In this document: piece by piece, positions 1 to 7,145 of the stretch | Layout of the letters: every line of letters begins with the position of its first letter | Position numbering within the stretch: the stretch's first letter is position 1 | From: Fimimonas sp963619835 | GTDB taxonomy: Bacteria; Bacillota; Clostridia; Christensenellales; CAG-314 | Assembly: GCA_963619835.1 (NCBI GenBank) | Contig: CAVEYD010000022.1 | Location: forward strand, 1-19,353 | Direction of reading: 5' to 3' | DNA length: 19,353 nt | Translations under genes and position numbers: made by a program | Notes under the pieces: generated by a model | What the model was told of the DNA's origin: nothing | Database searches by the model: none | What the model saw: only the letters and a program-made list of their open reading frames with translations

Positions 1-544
1 GCACACAATTACAAAATGTCAACAAATTGCAATTTTTTCAATTAAAAATTTCACTTTTATTAAAACTGTCATTTTTTTATTTTACCTGCAACTTTCTCGC
101 AAAAGTCATTACATTTTAATTTATTTTTACCCCAAAAAATCTTGTCTTGCCAAAAAACATTGTCTTTAGCAAGAAACTAATTTTTTTTAATCTCTGCAAA
201 ATCGTATTGTCTTTGCAATATTTTCAGCAAACCTTATCTCACCAAATAGCATCATTTTTCCGCAAAAATAATTTTTATTTACGTTCCGCAAGCCTTATTT
301 TTGCTTGCAATTTTTTCATGCAAAGAGACCAATTTTTTTTATAACAAATTGTCGCATTTCATAGTGTAGTTGTAAGTAAGTAAAATTGTGTATTTTTGCT
401 ATTACGCTCAAACTAACAATTTTATGCTTTTTTGTAAAAACTTGTCGTTTTTCAATCAAATTGGCACATAACTACTCAAAAAACCGTTTTTTTAGTGAAA
501 TTATTGCAATATGAATTTTTTTTCATATATTTTCAAAAAAACTA
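1..544. other. AT-rich non-coding region upstream of copA
   Basis: No supportable gene. The only + strand ORF (147-344, 65 codons) is Phe/Leu/Asn-rich, has no Shine-Dalgarno and matches no family I know. The stretch holds many poly-A/T runs and loosely repeated words such as TTGTCTTTGCAA (near 148, 160 and 208) and TTCCGCAA (near 259 and 284). A 7-bp inverted repeat, ATATGAA at 509-515 and TTCATAT at 522-528, lies just before the copA promoter and could be a binding site or a weak hairpin. Confidence 0.6.
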
Positions 545-573
545 TTTACAAATAAACAAATGTGTTTTATTAT
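545..573 (+). promoter_or_regulatory. copA promoter (sigma-A type)
   Basis: A -35 box TTTACA (545-550) and a -10 box TATTAT (568-573) are separated by exactly 17 bases. The predicted transcript start is near 580, about 55 bases before the copA ATG. This is one of the best promoter matches in the window. Confidence 0.75.
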
Positions 574-584
574 TATGTAGTAAA

Positions 585-600
585 CGTGGGTACCCCATAC
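585..600. promoter_or_regulatory. Putative copper-repressor operator
   Basis: The palindrome GGGTACCC (588-595) sits inside TGGGTACCCCATAC, immediately downstream of the predicted transcript start. CsoR-family operators are typically G/C-tract inverted repeats flanked by A/T and overlapping or abutting the promoter, which fits. The site is the only GC-rich patch in this AT-rich leader, and a CsoR-like gene ends the operon. The assignment as operator is inference. Confidence 0.5.
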
Positions 601-634
601 CGATGTTTTCAAATGTATTTTATCAAGGAGACTT

Positions 635-3322
635 ATGAAACAAAAATTCGATGTTACGGGCATGACCTGTTCGGCTTGTTCGGCTCATGTCGAAAAATCT
701 GTGTCAAAGGTCAACGGAGTTTCATCCGTCAACGTCAGTTTACTAACAAATTCCATGGTTGTCGAGTACGACGAAAAGCAAACAACCGCCGGCACAATTA
801 TATCTGCCGTCAAAAACGGTGGTTACGGTGCAAGTTTGCACAGCGAAAGTGCAACGCCCAAGCCCAAAGTTGCAACAAACAACGTCAGTCTTTCCCGACT
901 TATCATATCGCTGTCGTTTTGCGTAGTGCTAATGTACGTAGCCATGGGGCACATGATAAATTTACCGCTTCCGGGTTTTCTTACGGGACACAACAATGCC
1001 GTATCGTTTGCGCTTGTGCAACTATTGTTATGCTTGCCCGTTTGGTACGTCAACCGCAACTATTTTATTGTCGGATTCAAACGACTGTTCACAGGTTCAC
1101 CCAACATGGACACCCTAATTGCCGTTGGATCGTCCGCCGGAGCAATCTATGCGATAGTCGTCACGTTTGTAATGAGTTACGCACTCGGCAGTGGCGACAT
1201 GGCAACCGTCGAAGCCTATCATCACCAACTTTATTTTGAATCTTCCTCAATGATTTTGGCGCTAGTCGATCTCGGCAAGTATTTTGAAGGTCGTTCCAAG
1301 CAAAAAACAGGCGATGCCCTAAACAAACTCAAAAATCTTGCTCCGCAAAAAGCAATTTTGTTTAGTGCGGACGGTACCGAACAGCAAGTCGAAGTTTCCC
1401 TTCTCAAGTCAGGCGACGTTGTAATTGTCAAAGCCGGCATGTCGTTCCCGGCGGACGGCACAGTAATTTACGGCAGTTGTTTTGCCGACGAAAGTGCCAT
1501 CAGTGGCGAAAGCCTTCCTGTCGAAAAACTTCAAGGTGCTTCAGTCATAGGCGGAACGGTCAACGTAGGCGGATTTGTTCGTGTTCAACTAACTTCTGTC
1601 GGTTCGGAAAGCACACTTTCCAAAATTATTGCTCTTGTCGAAGATGCAAGCAGTAGCAAAGCGCCCATCCAACGTCTTGCCGACAAAATCTCGTCGGTTT
1701 TTGTTCCGGTCGTAATGAGTATCTCAGCCGTAACGCTTATAGTTTGGTTGTGCGTAGGCTATCCGCTGTCAACGGCACTCAATTTTGCCATCTCGGTGCT
1801 TGTAATTTCCTGTCCTTGCGCTCTCGGACTTGCCACCCCGGTTGCCATCATGGTATCTACCGGCAAATCGGCGCAAAACGGAATTTTAGTCAAAAACGGC
1901 GAAACGTTAGAAAATTTGTCCAAAATAAAGTATGTTGCCTTGGACAAAACAGGCACGATAACGGTTGGCAAACCGCAAGTAAAAAAGTACCAAACTTCAA
2001 TAGAAACTAATCAATTTTTCTCAATTATAGGCGGAATCGAACGTCAAAGCGAGCATCCGCTCGGCAAAGCCGTAGTGGACTATTGCCAAAACAACGGCAT
2101 AGATTTAGCCACACCGCAAAATTATCAAACCATCGCAGGCAAAGGAGTTGTCGCAACCGTCAACAATTCCGTTTGGGCAATCGGCAACAAAGCGCTCATG
2201 GCCGACCAAAACGTCACAGACGATTTTTCCGCAGTTTTAAGCGACTATTCCTCCCATGCGCTAACATGCCTAATTGTCTCAAAGGACGGTAAATTTATCG
2301 GCATTGTCGGTGTCGGCGACGAAATAAAGCCCACAAGCAAGCAAGCCGTTGCCGAAATGAAGGCGTTAGGCTTAACCCCGGTACTAATTACCGGCGACAA
2401 CAACTTGTCGGCAAAAGCCGTAGCGGACGAAGTCGGCATTGACGAGTTTTATGCCGAAGTTTTGCCACAGCAAAAGGAACAAATTGTTTCAAACTTGCTA
2501 AACAAGGGCAGTGTAGCCATGGTCGGAGACGGCATAAACGATGCGCCGGCGCTTGCCAAAGCCGATGTCGGTATAGCAGTTTCCAGCGGTTCGGATATTG
2601 CCGTCGACAGCGCACAAGTGGTGCTTGTCAAAAACGACTTGCGAGACGTCGCAACAGCCGTTTCGCTTTCCAAAAAGACCGTCACAAACATAAAGCAAAA
2701 TCTATTTTGGGCATTTTTCTACAACGTTTTAGGCATACCGCTTGCCGCCGGAGTGTTGTATGCAACAAGTTTGCATTTGCAACTCAATCCCATGATAGCG
2801 TCAGCCGCCATGAGTTTGTCCAGTCTGTTTGTCGTAACCAACGCATTAAGACTCAACTTTTTCAAGCCCCCCAAAGTGTTAGAAGGTAAGTCAAAGTCAA
2901 AAGCCAACTTGCGCAACTCTACCGAGCAATTAAAGGATGTTCCAAACGGTCAAGCCTTGCAAAACGAACGGTCGCAAAGTTGCAACAACCAAAATTGCAA
3001 TCAATCGCAACAAAATTCTTGTCAAAGTGCAAGTCAAAACGTTTCAGTAAACAACTTAGTCGAGCAAACAAACAATTCAAACACACAAAATAGCAACGAG
3101 GAGTCAACCATGAAATATGTTTTACAAATCGAAGGAATGATGTGCGAACATTGTGTTGCACACGTCACACAAGCGCTCACCGCATGCAACGGAGTAACTG
3201 ACGTTCAAGTCAGTTTGCAACAAAAAAATGCAGTGGTGTCAGGAAGTAATTTATCGGCGGACGAACTCACAAGCGCCGTAAAAAATCAAGGATACAAAGT
3301 AAAAGGAGTAAAAGAATTATGA
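635..3322 (+). CDS. copA: Copper-exporting P1B-type ATPase with N- and C-terminal metal-binding domains
   Basis: Membrane pump that exports Cu(I) from the cytoplasm using ATP. 895 residues. An N-terminal heavy-metal-associated domain carries the GMTCSAC motif (Cys12, Cys15). The membrane core has the Cu-type CPC motif (393-395), the phosphorylated Asp437 in DKTGT, the SEHPLG nucleotide-binding motif, GDGINDAPA, YN in helix 7 and MSLSS in helix 8, all typical of Cu(I) pumps. After helix 8 comes an Asn/Gln/Ser-rich linker (about 748-825) with three cysteines, then a second metal-binding domain with MMCEHC (Cys837, Cys840). CopA usually ends after helix 8, so the C-terminal domain looks like a fused copZ. 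The start is supported by AAGGAG at 625-630. The stop overlaps the next gene (ATGA). Confidence 0.97.
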   Translation: MKQKFDVTGMTCSACSAHVEKSVSKVNGVSSVNVSLLTNSMVVEYDEKQTTAGTIISAVKNGGYGASLHSESATPKPKVATNNVSLSRLIISLSFCVVLMYVAMGHMINLPLPGFLTGHNNAVSFALVQLLLCLPVWYVNRNYFIVGFKRLFTGSPNMDTLIAVGSSAGAIYAIVVTFVMSYALGSGDMATVEAYHHQLYFESSSMILALVDLGKYFEGRSKQKTGDALNKLKNLAPQKAILFSADGTEQQVEVSLLKSGDVVIVKAGMSFPADGTVIYGSCFADESAISGESLPVEKLQGASVIGGTVNVGGFVRVQLTSVGSESTLSKIIALVEDASSSKAPIQRLADKISSVFVPVVMSISAVTLIVWLCVGYPLSTALNFAISVLVISCPCALGLATPVAIMVSTGKSAQNGILVKNGETLENLSKIKYVALDKTGTITVGKPQVKKYQTSIETNQFFSIIGGIERQSEHPLGKAVVDYCQNNGIDLATPQNYQTIAGKGVVATVNNSVWAIGNKALMADQNVTDDFSAVLSDYSSHALTCLIVSKDGKFIGIVGVGDEIKPTSKQAVAEMKALGLTPVLITGDNNLSAKAVADEVGIDEFYAEVLPQQKEQIVSNLLNKGSVAMVGDGINDAPALAKADVGIAVSSGSDIAVDSAQVVLVKNDLRDVATAVSLSKKTVTNIKQNLFWAFFYNVLGIPLAAGVLYATSLHLQLNPMIASAAMSLSSLFVVTNALRLNFFKPPKVLEGKSKSKANLRNSTEQLKDVPNGQALQNERSQSCNNQNCNQSQQNSCQSASQNVSVNNLVEQTNNSNTQNSNEESTMKYVLQIEGMMCEHCVAHVTQALTACNGVTDVQVSLQQKNAVVSGSNLSADELTSAVKNQGYKVKGVKEL
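3110..3322 (+). CDS. Possible internally initiated CopZ-like copper chaperone
   Basis: Inside copA and in the same frame, GAGGAG (3098-3103) lies 6 bases before an ATG at 3110. Translation from there gives a 70-residue protein that is exactly one heavy-metal-associated domain (MMCEHC motif at its residues 10-15), the length of stand-alone CopZ chaperones. CopZ carries Cu(I) to CopA and to CsoR-type sensors. The site falls precisely at the linker/domain boundary, which argues against chance. It could equally be a relic of a former separate copZ gene that was fused to copA. Whether it is used is not shown by the sequence. Confidence 0.5.
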   Translation: MKYVLQIEGMMCEHCVAHVTQALTACNGVTDVQVSLQQKNAVVSGSNLSADELTSAVKNQGYKVKGVKEL

Positions 3323-3603
3323 AAGTAAAAGAAAAGTCACGCATCAAAGGGTTCCTTCGCACTGCAGTAGGGCAAATCAACAACGTAGTCAAAAAAATTG
3401 ACGATCCGGAAGACGAAACTTTCTATCTCGATTTGTACAATCAACTCGAGTCCGCACAAGGTCTACTCAACCTTGTAGGAAAAAAGATTTTGCAACAAAA
3501 TTGCGAAAGAATTATTTTGGACAAAAAAGAAACTTCGGACGAAAAGATTCAAGAAGTCAACGAAATTTTCAACAGAATGTTAAAAATCTCACCGTCTAAA
3601 TAG
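3319..3603 (+). CDS. CsoR/RcnR-family metal-sensing repressor-like protein, ligands degenerate
   Basis: 94 residues, all-helical small protein. The segment VGQINNVVKKI matches the EGQVRGIxRMI helix of the CsoR (DUF156) family, FYLDLYNQLESAQGLL matches YCVDVLTQIxAxxxAL, and the tail ETSDEKIQEVNEIFNRML matches the family's C-terminal helix. Classical CsoR binds Cu(I) through Cys-His-Cys. Here those positions read Tyr36, Asn61 and about Ile65, and the only cysteine is Cys62, one residue off the usual frame. It may sense something else, use Cys62 alone, or be a non-sensing regulator. It is translationally coupled to copA by the ATGA overlap, with AAAAGGAG just upstream inside copA. It probably represses the promoter at 545-573. 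Confidence 0.75.
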   Translation: MKVKEKSRIKGFLRTAVGQINNVVKKIDDPEDETFYLDLYNQLESAQGLLNLVGKKILQQNCERIILDKKETSDEKIQEVNEIFNRMLKISPSK

Positions 3604-3635
3604 TACTATTACACGCATAATATCAATTTTTAGGC

Positions 3636-3677
3636 AAAAATCTCCCTTTTTCGCAAATTATAGGGGGATTTTTTTAT
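3636..3677 (+). terminator. Rho-independent terminator of the copA operon
   Basis: The arms AAAAATCTCCC (3636-3646) and GGGGGATTTTT (3663-3673) form an 11-bp stem with one G-T wobble, followed by a long T run. It sits 33 bases after the repressor stop codon and isolates the copper operon from phoH. Confidence 0.85.
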
Positions 3678-3752
3678 TTTTCGCACGCTAATCTGCAATC
3701 GCTTATTACGTTTTCACTTTTCCACTCTTTTTCTATATTATTTAATATATTA

Positions 3753-3781
3753 TTGCAAAATCAAAAAAAATGTGTTACAAT
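3753..3781 (+). promoter_or_regulatory. Promoter of the phoH-pgpH unit
   Basis: TTGCAA (3753-3758) and TACAAT (3776-3781) are spaced by 17 bases, and TGT directly before the -10 gives an extended -10. The predicted start near 3788 leaves a leader of roughly 100 bases before phoH. Confidence 0.7.
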
Positions 3782-3885
3782 ACACGTGTATGTAAAGTGG
3801 CAACTATGTACTTTTGCAGTTTTTTCGATAGTTTTATCGCTTGTTGCCGTTTGTTCAAAATTGCTTAAAAAGGGGGTCAAACGTT

Positions 3886-4836
3886 TTGGTTTCAAAAAAA
3901 ATCGAAGTCGAATCTATGGACGAACTAATCAAATTGTTCGGTGCATTTGACGAAAACATAAAAACCGTTTGCAATGCGTTTGACGTCAAAGTGGTTGTGG
4001 AAAACGGACAAAGCAGTCTTATGGGCGAAGCGGAAAATGTCGAACTTGCAATGTCGGTGCTAAAAAAGTTGCGCAACTTTATTTACAGTGGCGAAAGTCT
4101 CGATATCGGCAGAGTCAACTATGTTTGCGATTGTGCCAAGTCCGATAAGCTCGAAGAAATCGACCAACTTCTAAACGACGTTGTTGCCATCACATCTCGT
4201 GGCAAACCCATCAAGTGCAAAACAGTCGGGCAAAAGAAGTATGTCGACTTACTTAAAAGAAACACAATCACGTTCGGTGTCGGTCCTGCCGGAACCGGAA
4301 AAACTTATTTAGCCGTTGCCATTGCCGTAAATGCGCTAAAAAGCAAGTCGGTCGAAAAAATTATTCTTACTCGTCCTGCCGTCGAAGCGGGCGAAAAGTT
4401 AGGTTTTCTCCCCGGTGACCTGCAAGAAAAAGTCAATCCCTACTTGCGTCCCCTGTACGATGCCCTTCAAGAAATGCTCGGTGTCGATGCCTACTCCAAA
4501 ATGATGGAGCGTGGAACAATCGAAATCGCACCTTTAGCGTACATGCGCGGACGTACACTCAACAATGCTTACGTCATTTTAGACGAAGCGCAAAACACAA
4601 CTAAGGAACAAATAAAAATGTTTCTTACAAGGCTCGGTGAAAACAGCAAAATGATTGTCACCGGCGACCTTACCCAAATTGACCTTCCCAAAGGAGTCAA
4701 CAGCGGTCTAAAACATGCCGTCAAAATTTTAAAAGATATTCCCGATATAGGGATTATTCGACTTTCCGAAAAAGACGTGGTGCGCCATCCTCTTGTGCAA
4801 GCCATCGTCAAAGCTTATGAAAACGAGGAAAAATAA
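3886..4836 (+). CDS. phoH: PhoH family ATPase
   Basis: Cytoplasmic ATPase of the PhoH/PhoL family, linked to RNA metabolism and usually next to ybeY. 316 residues from the chosen start. It shows a Walker A motif GPAGTGKT, the RPAVEAGEKLGFLPGDL segment diagnostic of PhoH, a Walker B-like LDEAQN and the TGDLTQIDLP sensor motif. The N-terminus (KKIEVESMDELIKLFG) matches the start of family members. I choose TTG 3886 because AGGGGG (3871-3876) lies 9 bases upstream and the family's conserved N-terminus begins there. A longer reading from TTG 3841 would add residues unlike the family. It is followed 4 bases later by pgpH. Confidence 0.95.
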   Translation: MVSKKIEVESMDELIKLFGAFDENIKTVCNAFDVKVVVENGQSSLMGEAENVELAMSVLKKLRNFIYSGESLDIGRVNYVCDCAKSDKLEEIDQLLNDVVAITSRGKPIKCKTVGQKKYVDLLKRNTITFGVGPAGTGKTYLAVAIAVNALKSKSVEKIILTRPAVEAGEKLGFLPGDLQEKVNPYLRPLYDALQEMLGVDAYSKMMERGTIEIAPLAYMRGRTLNNAYVILDEAQNTTKEQIKMFLTRLGENSKMIVTGDLTQIDLPKGVNSGLKHAVKILKDIPDIGIIRLSEKDVVRHPLVQAIVKAYENEEK

Positions 4837-4840
4837 ACTA

Positions 4841-6304
4841 ATGCAACAAAAAAAGAAAAAAATTACAAATATCAAGTGGAAGAGTGTGCTTGCAATTTAC
4901 GCTTTGGCATTTGTCATCTTTTCTGCAATAGGAATTTTATTCAATTTGCAAAAGATAAATCTTGCTAGGGTAATCACGCAGGTAGTAACCACGCTTTTGC
5001 TTATAATCTCGCTCGGTTTGTACACTTACTTTTCCGATCGTGTCGTACTCGAGCGACTTGCAAAAACCGTTGCCACCTTCACCACAATGATTGTTTCCTA
5101 CTTGGCAATTCAAATTTCTCAACAGTGGGAATTGGGACTTTACATTGTTCCGTTTTCGCTTTGTACTTTGATTTTGTCGCTAATCGTATCCACAAAGTGC
5201 GGATTTTTCGCAAACTTCGTAATCATTATGTTAAGTTTCATGCAATTCGTAAACTGGTCGGATTCTGCCTCCGTATTTAACGAAAACGTTTTCTTTTTGG
5301 TTTTCGGCGGAGTTACGGAAGCGGTGTTTGCTTCCTACATTTTAGGTAAACACTATCGCCGTTCAAGATACTTGCTTGTCGGTGTAATGTTAGGTTTCAT
5401 TTGTGCCGTATGCGAAACAGTCAGTTACCTAATGTTCATCGACCAACTCGAAGTATGGAATTGGGCAGTTTTCGGAGTAAAAGTCGGTTGTTCGTTCGCA
5501 AGCGGACTTGTCGGTGTAATGCTCATGTTCATGCTCGTTCCGTTATTCGAAAAAATATTCAATCTTGTTTCTATTTTCCGTTTCTCGGAAATTGCCAGCA
5601 GCGACACTCCGCTTATGCGTAGATTGTTCGAAAAAGCCCCCGGCACTTACAACCACAGTTTGACGGTTGCAATTTATGTCGAAGCTTGCGCAACGGCAAT
5701 AGGCGAAAGTGCAATCGAAGCAAGAGCATGCGCCTACTATCACGATATAGGCAAAATGAAAAATGCTTCCTATTTTTCCGAAAACCAATTCAGCGGAAAC
5801 AACCCGCACGACAACATGACGCCGGAAGCCAGTGTAAACATCATCAAGGCGCACACCGTCAACGGACTTGTTTATGCCAAGGACTACGGCTTGCCCAAGG
5901 AAGTGCAATCGGCAATTCTCGAACACCATGGCACAATGCCCCTTAAGTTTTTCTACTTAAAAGCGCAAAAGTACACCGATGGCGAATTGCCTTACGACGG
6001 TTACTGTTACGACGGACCAAAGCCGTCCACAAAAATAGTTGCAATTCTAATGATTTGCGATGCTTGCGAAGCAGCACTTCGTGCCCATGGCGACCGTTCT
6101 AATGCCGAAAAAATCGTTGACAGCATTGTTGCGGAACGTATGGCGTTCGACCAATTTTCCAATTGCGACCTAACCCTTAAGGAAATTGACGTTATCAAAA
6201 GTACCATCATCACAACCTTCAGCGGAATACGTCACAAACGTGTAAGTTATCCCGATGTCGACTTGAAAGTGGAAGAGTTCGAAAACGGACGTCTTGGCAA
6301 CTAA
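4841..6304 (+). CDS. pgpH: 7TM HD-domain c-di-AMP phosphodiesterase family protein, sensor domain absent
   Basis: Membrane enzyme of the PgpH/YqfF family, which hydrolyses cyclic di-AMP. 487 residues against about 710-720 in typical members. A first membrane helix (about 14-34) is followed after a very short link by further helices up to about residue 235, then the cytoplasmic HD hydrolase: PGTYNHS (His272), YYHDIGK (His301, Asp302), KAHTVNG (His338), EHHGT (His362/363) and the Asp407 region (MICDACEA). All metal ligands appear present. The large extracellular 7TMR-HDED domain normally between helix 1 and helix 2 is missing. The start ATG 4841 follows GAGG at 4825-4828. The longer in-frame reading from 4793 overlaps phoH and is unlikely. 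Confidence 0.92.
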   Translation: MQQKKKKITNIKWKSVLAIYALAFVIFSAIGILFNLQKINLARVITQVVTTLLLIISLGLYTYFSDRVVLERLAKTVATFTTMIVSYLAIQISQQWELGLYIVPFSLCTLILSLIVSTKCGFFANFVIIMLSFMQFVNWSDSASVFNENVFFLVFGGVTEAVFASYILGKHYRRSRYLLVGVMLGFICAVCETVSYLMFIDQLEVWNWAVFGVKVGCSFASGLVGVMLMFMLVPLFEKIFNLVSIFRFSEIASSDTPLMRRLFEKAPGTYNHSLTVAIYVEACATAIGESAIEARACAYYHDIGKMKNASYFSENQFSGNNPHDNMTPEASVNIIKAHTVNGLVYAKDYGLPKEVQSAILEHHGTMPLKFFYLKAQKYTDGELPYDGYCYDGPKPSTKIVAILMICDACEAALRAHGDRSNAEKIVDSIVAERMAFDQFSNCDLTLKEIDVIKSTIITTFSGIRHKRVSYPDVDLKVEEFENGRLGN

Positions 6305-6532
6305 TCGATTTTTGTCTGTCTGTTTTTGCAAGATTTATCACACAACCGATTTTCGCACAACCGATTTTTGCTAAATCTTTTTATTGCTTGATTGATTTAT
6401 AATCGATTTTACGCATAATTGATTTATCGTTTAACCAATTTTTAATCGATTTTGATTTTTGATTGATTTTTAGCACAATCGACTTTTGCCCTCAAACTAA
6501 CTGTCAATCAATCGATTTTTGTGGCAAACACA
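6303..6532. repeat. Degenerate AATYGATTTTTG repeat array in the pgpH-ybeY gap
   Basis: About eleven loose copies of an AA(T/C)CGATTTTTG-like word, all in the same orientation, for example at 6303, 6344, 6359, 6391, 6401, 6417, 6433, 6444, 6461, 6477 and 6508. The spacing is irregular (about 10-35 bases). The full gap (6305-6650) holds no gene and no clear terminator. Confidence 0.6.
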
Positions 6533-6650
6533 CAAATTTAGCAGTTAATTGTTAAATTTTTTCGCAAAAAAAGTTTTATGTCGGTAGTCGCAAAAATAAC
6601 AAAAATTTATAGCCACCAAAAATACAGCAAATAAAAAACGGAGAGTCTAA

Positions 6651-7127
6651 ATGAAAGTTATTTACAAAAACGTAGACATTTTCAAACAACTTTACATCAA
6701 CAAAACGTTAAAATTTGCGTCTGACTATCTCAAACAACCCACTGATTTAATTGAAGTTAGTCTTTCGTTTGTCGACGGGCCCAAAATTGCCGAGCTCAAC
6801 AGCACCTATCGCGGAGTGGACTCGATAACCGACGTTTTGTCTTTTCCGGCATTCGACCTTGACCGCAGAGTTATTCAGCCCGCACAATTCATCAACGAAA
6901 TCGATCCGGAAACCGACAAACTAAACATAGGCGACATTATCATTTGTTTGCCTCGTGCCAAACAGCAAGCCAAGGAGTACGGACACAGTGTCAAACGTGA
7001 AGTTGCGTTTTTAGCGTTGCACAGTTTTTTGCATTTGCTCGGTTACGACCACATGACCGAACCCGACGAACAACAAATGACCGACCTTCAAAAGCAAATT
7101 CTTGATGCCCTCAACATTAAAAGATAA
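6651..7127 (+). CDS. ybeY: Endoribonuclease YbeY (rRNA maturation factor)
   Basis: Zinc-dependent single-strand endoribonuclease acting in 16S rRNA 3' maturation and ribosome quality control. 158 residues, the normal length. The signature HxxxHxxxxxH is complete (His124, His128, His134 in HSFLHLLGYDH). The STYRGVDSITDVLSFP segment near residue 50 is also typical of the family. The start ATG has GGAG at 6640-6643. It lies 18 bases before era, as expected for this conserved cluster. The dgkA and cdd genes often found between them are absent. Confidence 0.97.
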   Translation: MKVIYKNVDIFKQLYINKTLKFASDYLKQPTDLIEVSLSFVDGPKIAELNSTYRGVDSITDVLSFPAFDLDRRVIQPAQFINEIDPETDKLNIGDIIICLPRAKQQAKEYGHSVKREVAFLALHSFLHLLGYDHMTEPDEQQMTDLQKQILDALNIKR

Positions 7128-7145
7128 AAAAACTCAAAGGAAAAA

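Noticed and set aside
147..344. 65-codon + strand ORF upstream of copA
   Set aside because: No ribosome binding site, Phe/Leu/Asn-rich translation typical of random AT-rich DNA, and no family resemblance.
2869..2876. E. coli-style -1 frameshift site (CCCAAAG) in copA
   Set aside because: The zero frame reads CCC AAA, not C CCA AAG, so the classical -1 heptamer is not in register. Only a speculative +1 slip remains, reported separately.
5543..5929. 128-codon minus-strand ORF opposite pgpH
   Set aside because: It lies wholly antisense to the conserved HD-domain coding sequence and has no recognisable motifs; a codon-usage shadow.
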